A stretch of 64,000 nucleotides of DNA. Origin: Glebionis coronaria. Its lineage: Eukaryota; Streptophyta; Magnoliopsida; Asterales; Asteraceae. A model generated the notes under the pieces. That model searched no databases, was not told the DNA's origin, and saw nothing but the letters and a program-made list of their open reading frames with translations. The stretch is taken from NCBI GenBank assembly GCA_025667525.1, contig CM046876.1, positions 22,593,224-22,657,223 on the forward strand, in the 5' to 3' direction. The position numbers were made by a program, and so were the translations under genes. Within the stretch, counting starts at the first letter, position 1. Each line of letters begins with the position of its first letter. This document shows positions 10,659 to 20,930 of this stretch, in pieces.

Positions 10659-11035
10659 TAGTCCGCTCCTTTTTGTCTTTTAGTGAATTTGAAATATCTG
10701 AGGCTGTTTAAACCTTCAAAGGATATTCTTATGGCATTTGGAATATGCCATATTCAAATTTGCATTTTCATTTTATTAAAACATTTTCTTAAAAATAAAG
10801 TTTGTTAAAAATCTTTTGTTATGTTTGACAAAAGTGAGTTTTAAGGCTAATCACTTTTATGATCACTAAGCATGATTAAGATATGTTAGTGTAATGATTA
10901 TTACCTTGATGATAGTGTTTGTTTGATAATTTGTCTTATGATTGTGTTTGACACTAAATATCTTTGTAATTTGTCGTGATCAAAACTAAGAAAGATTAAT
11001 TAATACTAATAATGTTTTTAGGCATTGCTTTGCAT

Positions 11036-11903
11036 TAACAAGTTTGAAGATGTATCTTCATCTTTTCTAAATGATGAATGTTCTGCCATTATCCAAAACA
11101 AAGTACCACCAAAACTTGGAGATCCTATAAGTTTTCTAATTCCATGTACTTTCCATCACTCATACTCTTGTAATACCTTGGCCGATCTTGGCGCTAGTAT
11201 CAACCTCGTGCCATACTCCTTGTATGATAAACTCTCAAAAGATGTTCTCAAACCCACAAAAATGAGCGTTCGCCTTGCGAACCGTTCTTTTCAATACCCA
11301 ATGGGAATAGCCGAAAACATGCTCGTTGGAAAATTCATTTTTCCTGTCGACTTTGTAATCCTAGAGATGGAAGAAGATAGCAAGGTACCACTTATCCTTG
11401 GTAGACCTTTCTTGCATACAGTTGACGCTGTGATTCGTGTAAAACAAAAACAAATCAACCTTGGATTTGGAGAAGATAGAATTTCCTTTCCTATCGATGA
11501 AGCAATGAAACACTCTTATTCTAATGACGATACTTGCTTTAGTATTGATGTCATTGACGAAGTCGTTGAAGCCGATTTCGACGCTCTTCTTGATGAAGGA
11601 AGTGAAATTTTATATTCTATCGAAGGAACCATCTTCGAAGAAGAACTTTTTGCTGAATTTGACGCCTTCATAGCCGTTAATACCGACGAACCTATAGAAA
11701 CACCTGAAGAAGAAAAAGAAACACCATTTGAAACCATAACTTTCGAAACCGATTTCAAAGTTAAGAAATCTGTGGAAGAGCCTCCTACAGATTTAGAACT
11801 TAAACCTCTTCCTGAACATCCGGAGTATGCGTTTCTTCACGAAGAAAAATTACTGCCTGTAATTATTTCATCCAACTTTCGGAAGAACAAAAAATCGATC
11901 TAA
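11036..11903 (+). pseudogene. Athila-type gypsy protease region
   Basis: Aspartic-protease part of an Athila pol. The catalytic-region motif appears as ADLGASINLVPYSLYDKL (active-site DSG equivalent DLG) at about 11180-11230, and the flap-to-C-terminal segment as VPLILGRPFLHTVDA at about 11390-11425. An acidic spacer (EAD, EEEL, EEEKETPFE) leads towards RT. The open frame starts in the last bases of the adjoining LTR (ATG at 11025), an accident of insertion: gag and the N-terminal part are missing. A one-base shift near 11876 breaks the link to RT; the continuing frame reads SEEQKIDLIEVLKKH. Confidence 0.85.
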
Positions 11904-13310
11904 TTGAAGTTCTCAAGAAGCATAAACAAGCTTTTGCTTGGAAAACTTCTGATATTACTGGCATGTGTCCATCATTCTATAAACATAAAATCCAACTTTT
12001 GGATAACAAGAAGCCGATTGTTGAAAAACAACGAAGATTAAATCCTAACATGAAGGACGTTGTTAAAAAATAGATCCTTAAACTCCTCAATTCTGGAATA
12101 ATATACCCAATCGCAGATAGCTCCTGGGTTAGTACTATTCATTGTGTACCTAAAAAGGGAGGTATCACTGTAGTAACTAACGAAAACAATGAGTTAGTAC
12201 CAACACGAACCATCAGTGGATGGAGAGTTTGTATTGACTATCGAATGTTAAATGACGCAACCGCAAAAGATCATTTTCATTTGCCCTTTATGGATAAAAT
12301 GTTAGAAGGACTCGTAGGAAATGAATACTTTTATTTCCTCGATGGCTTTTCTAGATATTTTTAAATCCCAATCAACCCTGTGGATCAAGAGAAAACCACA
12401 TTTACTTGTCCATTTGGAACTTACGCGTATAGGCGCATGCCTTTTGGCCTATGCAATGCACCTGCTACTTTTCAGAGGTGTATGATTGCAATTTTCCACT
12501 ATATGATTGAAGAATCAGTCGAAGACTTCATGGACGATTTTTTCGTCTTTGGAAATTCTTTCGACACATGTAGCAATCTTGATAAAATGTTAGCACGATG
12601 TAAAGAAGCAAATCTTGTGCTAAACTGGGAAAAATGTCACATTATGGTTTTAGAAGGAATAGTGCTTGGACACAAAGTGTCTGGCGTAGGCTTAGAAGTT
12701 AACCAATAAAAATTAAACGTAATCTCAAAACTCCCACCACCTACTAATGTGAAAGGCATTAGAAGTTTTTTACGTCATGCCGGGTTTTACCGACGATTTA
12801 TCAAAGACTTAGCGAAGATCACAAGACCTTTAACTCAACTTCTAGAAAAAGAAAGCACATTTGATTTTAATGATGAATGCCTTTTAGCATTTGAAACTCT
12901 TAAAGCAAAGCTTACATACACACCAATTATTGCAAGCCCCAATTGGAATCTTCCATTTGTGCTTATGTGCGATGCGAGTGAACATGCCCTTGGAGCCATC
13001 CTTGGACAAAAATATGGAAAACAATTTCACCCTTTCTACTTTGCTAGTAGAACTCTAAATGCAGCCCAACAAAATTACACCATCTCGGAAAAAAAAACTC
13101 ATGCTCATAGTTTATGCGTTTGACAAATTTTGATCATACCTCGTATTGTCAAAAACAATAGTTTACACCGATCACTCAGCCTTAAAATACTTGTTTAAAA
13201 AGTAAGATGTCAAACCTCGTCTCATACGATGGATATTGCTTTTACAAGAATTTGATTTAGAAATTAAAGATAAAAAAGGAGCTGAGAATGTTGTTGCCGA
13301 TCATTTACCA
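11876..13310 (+). pseudogene. Athila-type reverse transcriptase and RNase H, broken
   Basis: Reads on in Athila style: VCIDYRMLNDATAKDHF, FLDGFSRYF, QEKTTFTCPFGTYAYRR, MPFGLCNAPATFQRCM, and the catalytic box as FMDDFFVFG (about 12527-12553). Then come NWEKCHIMVLEGIVLGH and the RNase H start LMCDASEHALGAILGQ. Lesions are TAG at about 12072, TAA at 12361-12363 (after SRYF), TAA near 12706, and a frameshift in an A-run near 13090. RNase H continues in another frame (IVYTDHSALKYLFKK, then [16 protein letters not shown]) to about 13303. Confidence 0.9.
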
Positions 13311-13909
13311 CCCTCAAACGAGTGGCCAAGTTGAAAACACTAATAGAGCATCTTTAAAACAACCCTGCTTGTTGGTCTAAAAAATTAGAAGATGCTCTAT
13401 GGGCCTTGCGTACCGCATTTAAAACACCAACTGGAACCACACCGTACAAGCTCTTGTATGGAAAAACATGCCACTTACCAATAGAAATTGAACACCGTGC
13501 ATATTGGGCACTTAAAAACTGCAACCCTGATCTTATTGCAGCTGGAGAAAAACGTATATTTCAACTTCATGAGTTAGATGAATTTTGACATCAAGCTTAT
13601 GAAAGTTCACGTTTATATAAAGAACGAACCAAAGTGTGACACGATCGCAAACTGCGACAAAGAAAAGAATTCAAACATGGAGAGAAAGTACTTATCTTTA
13701 TCTCAAAATATAAGTTCAAGCAACCTAAGATTACATCAAGATGGACTGGACCTTATACAGTGAAACACCAATATCCATCTGGATATGTTGAACTCTACGG
13801 TAGAGACAATACCTCTTTTATTGTCAATGGACATAAACTCAAGCTCTACCATGAAAAAGAAAACTGTAATGAATTCGATGAAGAAGAAATCCCCTTCTTT
13901 TTAAAATAA
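13300..13909 (+). pseudogene. Athila-type integrase, core deleted
   Basis: Right after the RNase H end (VADHL) the sequence jumps to [12 protein letters not shown] coding (about 13305-13335), the region just before the last catalytic Glu. The zinc finger and most of the DDE core are therefore deleted. The remainder reads WSKKLEDALWALRTAFKTP, YGKTCHLPIEIEHRAYWALK and, after a stop at about 13588 and a shift, RWTGPYTVKHQYPSGYVEL, the conserved C-terminal region. The frame ends at 13907-13909 after EEEIPFFLK. This copy cannot be autonomous. Confidence 0.85.
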
Positions 13910-15099
13910 AACCGAATAGCCGAGTCTGGCTGAAGACTCTAAACTTAGCGCTTCTCGGAAGGCAATCCATATTTTATCCCCCACTTTTTACCTTAAGTGT
14001 GGAAGAGGATTTGTAAAATAAATAAAATCGTCCTTGTATATATTTTGCATGTGTTTTTTGTTTTATGATAGCATGCAGGAAAATAGCAAACTTGGAGCTC
14101 TAAGCTGGATTCAGCTCTTGAAGTCCCACAATTTTCTACTTAGCCCCTGGAAGTTCTCGTTTCCCTTTGCATTTTTCCTGTTTTTAGTTTTTATCAATTA
14201 TCACCTCGTGGACGATGTTCAACTTAAGTGTGGAGGAGGAGACAAATAGGAAAAATAATAATAAATAATAAATTTCTCCACATGAAAATCTTTTTGAAAA
14301 TAAATTAAAAATAGACATGTTTTGAAATTAAGTTAAGTTTTAGCAAAACAAAAATCTCATTGATTGACACTATAACTAAGCACAAAAACTATCCACCAAA
14401 TACGTGAGAAAACCTAACCTTATATTTCTCTATTTTGTGTGAAAGACGATAATCTAGTGTGCTTCAGAATTTGTGCTTGATCATCATTTACTAAACCGCA
14501 GTGAGGTTAATTTATCGATATTTTCGAAAAGAGGCAAAATAGATCACCATTTTATCATTTTAGTTGAGCTACACTGGCTTGCTAAAATATGTTGCACTCG
14601 TACCTATGTGCTATATTATCCTTTATGCTATTATCTCGATTAGATGTCTATCCATTTGTCAAGTCGAAAAAGTATATATGATGTTCTCTTAAAAAAGAAT
14701 AAAGTATTCTAGTATAGTTGTCTACGACTTTGACAAGGCATATTTTGTTTCAAACCCTCATTATTATCACGTTTTGCTTCTTTGAAAATTTATCTGGTGC
14801 TCACGCCGCAATGGTTATGTTTATGTGTCATGTAAAAACCTTTGGAAGCTATCTATTTTATGACCGAGCTATGTGAGTGTTATCTTACATTTACCCTTTG
14901 TGAGTGGAATTTATGTGAACTTAAAATCCAAACACTATCCATGTGAGGTGCTGAAATTATCTTGTCATTTTCTTTTGCTACTTATAAAAGTTTAATCATT
15001 TTCCTATCATACTTCACAATACGTAAAAATTTTAAAAATCTAATTTGTTTTCTCGCTTTGATTGCTTGAGGGCAAGCAATAGCTAAGTGTGGAAGAATT
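13910..15099 (+). other. 3' untranslated region of Athila-like element
   Basis: Starts with the conserved post-pol block (about 13935-13970, reading CTTCTCGGAAGGCAA). Purine tracts TAAGTGTGGA(A/G)GA occur at 13993, 14224 and 15084; the last directly precedes the LTR. No coding is seen elsewhere. Confidence 0.65.
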
Positions 15100-15297
15100 T
15101 GATAACGACCTAAATATACATATTCAACCCGTTATTATAATGCCACTTTGTATTAGAAATAAGAGCTTTCGATACTTAATATATTGCGTTTACATGCAGG
15201 TATAGAGTATGAAGAAGCAAAATGAAGAAGTACAAAGAAGGGTCCTTAATGTGAAAATAAGCAAAACTATTAAAAGAAGATTCTGGAACGCACAAAA

Positions 15298-15378
15298 GTG
15301 CGGCGCACAATGTCACAAGTGTGGCGCCCATTTTCGTCTCCAAAGTGCTCCGCACATTCGGAGAAGTGCGGCGCACAT
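15298..15378. repeat. GTGCGGCGCACA palindromic motif array upstream of LTR TATA box
   Basis: Four copies within 80 bp: GTGCGGCGCACA, GTGTGGCGCCCA, GTGCTCCGCACA, GTGCGGCGCACA. Each is a near palindrome and they are separated by 12-15 bp. The last copy ends about 18 bp before the TATA box, a clear promoter position. Confidence 0.85.
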
Positions 15379-15395
15379 TTTCTCTCAGTCATCAC

Positions 15396-15404
15396 TATAA
15401 ATAG
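15396..15404 (+). promoter_or_regulatory. TATA box of Athila-like LTR
   Basis: TATAAATAG in CACTATAAATAGAGGCC. Transcription would start near 15430. Confidence 0.65.
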
Positions 15405-16284
15405 AGGCCACTTCTACTCATTGTACACATATCTCTCAACTACTACTCTATAAATCCGAGTATTCTTAGCTTCTTAGTGATATTTCAGTATTATCCACTT
15501 TTGGGAAATACTTGTAACGAGAGTATTCCACTCTTTGATTCTTGGAGAAACGATACAATCGTGACACTTGTGTACTCGTTCATTCAATCAATCTAAGTAT
15601 GATGTTCCCTTACTCTTTTCCATTTGTTACTTTGATTACTATGTTAGGCTACGCTATTTGTGACTATATGGGTATGTGACTATGATTAGTGATGATGCTA
15701 TGATATGATCCTTTATAATTGATTTCAAGCTAATGTTGTAGAACCATTTTACCACCTAGTTCTATAAACCATATTTTATCTAGAGTTGATTTGTTACGAT
15801 AGTTTGGCGTTGAGAATCGCAAATTGTTATAATAAGTTTTTAAAGACTTGTTTATGGTTTTGAATCTTTGGTTGGAGAGATCCGCTTAGGAACCTTGATA
15901 AAATATTGAACTCGTTGGAAACTTGTTTTGAGCTTAGTCGCTTGAATAAACATAAGTCTTGAATCAACCTAAAGAAAATTGTGCAGACGCCATTTTGACG
16001 AAAAAGGATTATCACTCTTTACCTACATAAACATATCTCGGTCATTGTTGTCATCATCACGAACTCATAGAAACTATCCCATATTAGTCATACTTGTTAC
16101 TATTGTTATTTCAATCATTTCTTTTTTCAGTTATTATATTGATAAAATGAAACTAAGTCTCAACGGACGATCCTGGCTTACCACTACAAGCTATATTACA
16201 AACGAAAGGGTATACTTTCCCGTGTTCGTATCCTAGTCCTTTTTTGTCTAAACCTTGTAATATAAATTTAAGACTTGTGAAACG

Positions 16285-16834
16285 AACATCAGACCCCCTC
16301 AATATCAACCCAAACAATCCTCTCTCTAGAAATAAAATATGCATGTGCTCTACAAAGCTGTCGAAACCATGATGCAACACCAACGTGTTTCATGAACCTC
16401 GCCTTAGCCTTATCAGAACCCAACTCGATCATAACCTACAAGCCACCCAAATATACAATCTTGGCACATTGAAAGCCCTCATTTGACAGTAGAACATACA
16501 TGTTATTAATGGAAGCAAAATCCTTAACTTCCCCCATCACACAATTAACCAATTCGCGATTAACAATGCACTCATCTCCCAAAACCAACGCAGGAGCTGT
16601 AGACATATTATTATTTTTAGGATTGCCAGTCAACACCGACACGAATGAAGGTAACTTAAGTAGGAACATGTTTAATGGCAACAAACGAACGAGCAGGTTG
16701 TGGACGTTCAAACCGTGCAATGTTTGCATGAAGATGCATGCGACCAATCGAAAGAGTGCAAAGATTACCCACAAGTCTGTAAGTGAAGGAGTTATTTTTG
16801 TAAAATCAAAGTGGAAAAATGAGATAAATGTCAT
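16285..16834 (-). pseudogene. LINE ORF1-like fragment
   Basis: Minus-strand frame reads APALVLGDECIVNRE, then MGEVKDFASINNMYVLLSN, EGFQCAKIVYLGGL, a TAG stop (16438-16436, probably from a Trp codon), then VMIELGSDKAKARFMKHVGV, ASWFRQLCRAH and RIVWVDIEGV. This order is typical of the ORF1 region of plant L1-type LINEs annotated with a nucleotide-binding alpha-beta plait domain. The homology fades at both ends and there is no reverse transcriptase. Recognition is from memory of the family, without a search. Confidence 0.6.
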
Positions 16835-16879
16835 GAGTGGTGAGATATTTTTTATGAGTTTATTTAGTGTAACGTGACG

Positions 16880-17278
16880 TTAAAATGAAAGTAGCAGACA
16901 AAAATAGAAAAAGTTTTCTTTTCTACGACACTTCTTGCTCTGAAAACCATTAGTTTGCAATAAAGTATACAAACGATAACAATGAGTGAAATTATATTTC
17001 AGCAAAGAAAATGTCAGCATCTCAAGATATTTTTCTGATTTTTTTGATGTATGACTAAAGATAATCCAAGGTAACATAATTGCTGTCTCCATTATTTACG
17101 ATAATAAAGACGTGTGATTAATAGATATATCATCTTTTAAAAGAAAAGAAAAATAATGTATAAAACCAAAGAAACTGGCAATATAGCTATATAAAAAAAG
17201 AGTAAATTATTGTAAATCCTCTATGTGGTGTGACCAGGCTGCATGTGACTTGTGAGTCTCTCTATATCATTTTGAAAT
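16880..17278. other. Noncoding stretch
   Basis: AT-rich, with no convincing gene, structural RNA or element boundary seen. Confidence 0.4.
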
Positions 17279-17952
17279 AGGGATGGCAACGGGACGGGTT
17301 TGGGGCGGGGCGGGGCGATCATTCTCATCCCCAAACCCGGTTAGTAAAGTTCTTCCTATACCCACTTCGAACCCTGTCGGGGATTTAATCGAGTTGCCCC
17401 GTTGGGGCGCAATGCTCCCCCAAACCTGCCCTATACTAATCGGGATCTTATCGGGTGCCCTCTTTTGATGAAATTTTCTATCAAAGCCGCACCACTTCAT
17501 ATTTATTATTATTATTATTAGACCGTTAGAAATAAGCTTCAAGTGTTAAAACTTAATAATAATATAATAATGAATTAGAAACAAGACTTATAAGGTTTTA
17601 AACGATAATATTATAAATAAATAATGATATGTTACAGCACAAAAAACTTACAATACATTAAACAAGTTTTAATAATAACAATTTGCAATATTGAAAAGAT
17701 AAATACTAAAGAAATATTTATTATGACGTAAATAATAAGAAAATACTATATAAAAATACTTATATTCGTATATGTTATATATTAATCGGGCGGGGCGGGT
17801 CGGGACCTTATTCCCCGCTTTTGCCCCAAACCCAATTAAAATCCCCGTTTGAGCCCCAAACCCGCCCCATAACCCGAAAAATATAACCCGCCCCGCCCCA
17901 GTTATTTCGGGTTTCAGGTTTCCCTATCCGGTTCGGGGTTTTTTGCCATCCT
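17279..17952. mobile_element. MITE, hAT-like, with GC-rich subterminal arrays
   Basis: Termini AGGGATGGCAA and TTGCCATCCT form inverted repeats; the match extends outward as TTTGAAATAG/CTATTTCGAAA. Subterminal blocks are rich in CGGGGCGGG and CCCCGCCCC words (17285-17460 and 17785-17935), with an AT-rich core between. Short open frames inside are artefacts of the GC-rich words. The superfamily is inferred from termini and style; no clean 8-bp TSD was found. Confidence 0.7.
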
Positions 17953-18002
17953 ATTTCGAAAGTGCACTTATTGTTTTTGTGAGAAATTTACGAGTTTGCT
18001 GT

Positions 18003-18332
18003 TAGAGGGAAAGGTATCATGGCTAGCCAAATACCTCTTCACTGCGCCACATCAGCGCCACGTCATCCCAACTAATCTCTCTCCTCTTCTCCAAAAACAC
18101 CCCCTTTATCACAACTAGTCTCTCTCCTCTTCACTTGGGTCCCACTACTCACCATTCCCACTCACAATAAAAATTTTGGGCCCCACTTTATTTACCAACG
18201 AGCAATGTCACTTTGTGACATTTGACATCCGGCGAGGGGGGGGGGCGATGTAACGGCGAACGGCGGCGAGGGGCGGCGAGCGTGCCACCTAGGCACGGCG
18301 AGCCACCCTCTTTGCCACACCGTTCCCTCTTA
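18003..18332. mobile_element. MITE-like element with GGCGAG-rich segment
   Basis: Inverted ends TTAGAGGGAAAGGT and ACCGTTCCCTCTTAG. Internally a CT-rich half (CTCTCTCCTCTTC repeated) and a G-rich stretch with GGCGAG/GGCGAACGGCGG words around 18230-18300, including a run of ten G. Noncoding. Confidence 0.5.
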
Positions 18333-18757
18333 GTCCTTACACAGAATTAAATGATTAAATTGCTTTCACACGTACCAACATGAACAGAAAAAATGAAAAA
18401 AATAATTTAGTAATTTAAATTTAGCCAGATAGAACTTACGAGTTCTTTCACAAGGACACTTTTAAATCACCCAAAGAATGAGAAGAGGCAAAGTGAAAAC
18501 GTTAAGTTATTATCCATTCAAAAATTTTAGTACAAATATTTATATAACACATAATTCTAAAACTTTATTTATTCTGAAAAAATCAAAATTTTTAGCATGT
18601 AAATATATTACGCGACAAAATAAAATCGGGTTCGGTGAACTCAAAAACCGGTTGTCTCCGCCCCTGAGAATGAGCATGGACATGCTCCTTTCAGATCATT
18701 CAATGAATTGGCAAGAACGAGACAGAATAAACCCGTGCGTTGTAATAAAATGTTAAG

Positions 18758-19132
18758 GGCTCGTTTGGTAGGAAAGAATAAAATGTCAAATGAATGGAAT
18801 AAATAACGTAATGAAATAAATGATGTAATGTAATAATTCAATACTGTTATTAAAAATGTTTAGTTGGTACAAGAAAATGAAATGTAATCGATAAAAAAAA
18901 AGACTAAAATGCTTCATTATTAATAAGAGGTTATTTAATGATAACTTTTATGTCATTTGATTATATTACAAGACATAATCAAATAAAAAGAAAGGACTCT
19001 AAAAAATGAAAATGACATAATAAGTCATCACATGTAATGAATCATTACGTACTATAATTTCATCGACGAGTAGCATTTGTAACTCCGTGTTTTTTTTTAG
19101 AAAAGGCCCAAAAAGCAGCAACCAAACAAGCC
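18758..19132. mobile_element. MITE with GGCTCGTTTGGT / ACCAAACAAGCC ends
   Basis: About 375 bp with near-inverted ends GGCTCGTTTGGTAGG and GCAACCAAACAAGCC, a terminus seen in many plant MITEs. The interior is AT-rich. The TSD is unclear. Confidence 0.5.
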
Positions 19133-20843
19133 ATTTTTCTTAGCCCAAGAGTGTCTTATTTTGTCTGCATACAGTTGCAGATCAGTGAAAACCTTAAATG
19201 ATTGATATATTCCTAGTAGCTCTCAGACTCCCAGTATTGTCTGTTAGACTAGTAGTAATGGAGGGTCGAGCCCTCCGACCGCGTCCATTTCTATTGTTTT
19301 GATCTTCTTATGATTTATGAGAAAGGTTGCAAACTTTCAACGATACGTTGATAAAGATATAATAGTATCAAATAACATCAATAGGACAGAAACTGATCTT
19401 ATTTCAAGCTAAAAACCGTCAACAAGAGTCCTATCATAAAATGTTTGGAAGCAATTCTTCAGACACAATGACAGTTTATAGGCGAACGAAATATATATTG
19501 AAATCGAAGTTGGAATGTTACAAACAAACTGTAAACGTCTAGAAACAAATCACAAACGAACATGGTCATATGAAATAACAAAAATAGGGCAAACTAACAC
19601 ATAGACAATGATGAACGAAACTAAAATATGCGTTAGTTCTATTGATTTTAGTATAAATCTGTTATAGACACGTAAGTAAATAAGCTCAAGTGTAGTATAT
19701 ATTTGCCTATTTGGAACTCTTTTTCTCTCCATGATTGGTTGAATTTGCATTGCTAGACTATTGCGTAAGTGTTTATAAATGAATGAACGGACTACACGCT
19801 GTGAATCAGACATTCCAATGTCTTGGACACAAAACTGATGTAATATTTTCAGGTGAGACATAAGGAATGTGAGCTCGACTAAAGTTGTTGTTGCTGGCTT
19901 TAGCCGAAAATTTGCTGTGCATACTAACATTAACATATATACAAATAATAAGAGAGAGTGCTCTCTGCTTTGTCAAATAGTGTTCCTTAAAGGATGATAG
20001 AGCCCAGTATATAATTTCCAAACAATTGAAGGTTGGTCTAAAATGTAAGTAGTTGGCCTAAACAGGTTAGGAATATCTATCTCACATTTCGCATCTTATG
20101 AAAATCAATTTTCATTTGACAGTGGTTCAGTTCAGCTGGTTATGTGTAGTATTATCATAAGGCATTTCATTATCTTTGATCTTGTATAGGTTGCTCAATG
20201 TAATTTGTGTTTTGATTTCTGTCATTATACTACAAACAGATGTGGTTATATCTATGCTCATGTTACTCGGGGGGGATTTTTAACTCAGATGTACGCAGCT
20301 AAATTGGGTCCATGATAGTTTTCAAAATTCAAACCCTTTCCCTGCCCACCCCAAGATATGCTCATCCTAATAACTTTACTTTAATTCCAAGCAAAACTGC
20401 AGCACTACTCTTCTTAGTTCTTCCTTCCTTTTTGCAGTTCTTATTTTGCTTTTCTGCTAAAATATAGTGGAACAAACTCAATGGTACGAATTCTGTCTCT
20501 AGACCCACAATCATCATGTTGAAAAGTAATCAAGTACCATTACTATGAAAGACTAGTAGAGAAACATAAACTTTACAAGTCTTAACTTTGCTGATATAGT
20601 CTTAAGTTTGCTTATCTTACAAAAAGTTACATAGTCTACAAAAACATAACCGAAGGCTGAAAGGCATCAACAGAAGTACTTCGATAAAAAGTTTGAGACC
20701 AAGTACGTAGCTTTTCAATTTCCCTTAAAAAAGAGAGTTGCATTTGTGTTCTTTTCTAATTGACCCGACTTGCAATGGATTACAGTAAAAGATTTTAACT
20801 TAATTTTGGCAAAGTCTTAAATTACATAAATACTAACCGAGCC
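19133..20843. other. Intergenic region downstream of COR413
   Basis: A 128-codon minus-strand frame at 19550-19936 has no recognisable domain, and its composition looks like chance. No RNA gene or element end was seen. Confidence 0.4.
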
Positions 20844-20849
20844 TTTATT
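20844..20849 (-). terminator. Polyadenylation signal of COR413 gene
   Basis: AATAAA on the minus strand in GTGTGAATAAAGGCTCGG, about 80 nt downstream of the stop codon, a typical plant near-upstream element. Confidence 0.7.
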
Positions 20850-20930
20850 CACACATCAACAAAAGATTCATGAATTACAACAGATACAGAAAGCACAAAA
20901 CAACTCACATTAATAACAGCCTGTATTCAA

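Larger units (their letters stand above)
5337..11035 (-). mobile_element. Collapsed LTRs of a large non-autonomous LTR element, with nested insertions
   Basis: Sequence at 5337-5536 and 8776-9904 matches the LTR of the intact 9.6-kb element at 31967-41538 (compare 32250-33500) and lacks the last ~55 bp. A second 3'-terminal part of the same LTR lies at 10659-11035 and ends in ATTAACA at the junction with gypsy pol sequence. Between them sits part of a short LTR element (9905-10658). The duplicated segment beginning GTCCGCTCC(T)TTTTTGTC at about 9570 and 10661 shows these are two LTR copies. The simplest reading is one element whose internal region was lost by deletion. Confidence 0.65.
15100..16235 (+). 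repeat. 3' LTR of Athila-like element (right end approximate)
   Basis: Starts TGATAACGACC after TAAGTGTGGAAGAATT. A strong TATAAATAG lies at 15396-15404, and immediately upstream is an array of GTGCGGCGCACA words. The end is placed near CCCGTGTTCGTATCCTA by general resemblance to Athila LTR ends; it could be off by tens of bases because no second LTR is present. Confidence 0.65.

Noticed and set aside
11025..11035. ATG at 11025 as a genuine start of the Athila protease frame
   Set aside because: These bases are the end of the inserted LTR; the frame continues by chance into interrupted pol.
16500..16877. 125-codon plus-strand ORF
   Set aside because: Antisense of the LINE ORF1 fragment, which has recognisable protein similarity on the other strand.
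18230..18300. GGCGAG-rich segment as another LTR motif array
   Set aside because: It lies inside a MITE-like element with inverted ends, not an LTR; kept as a MITE feature only.
19550..19936. 128-codon minus-strand ORF
   Set aside because: No domain, composition like noncoding AT-rich DNA, no promoter or intron signals; likely chance.
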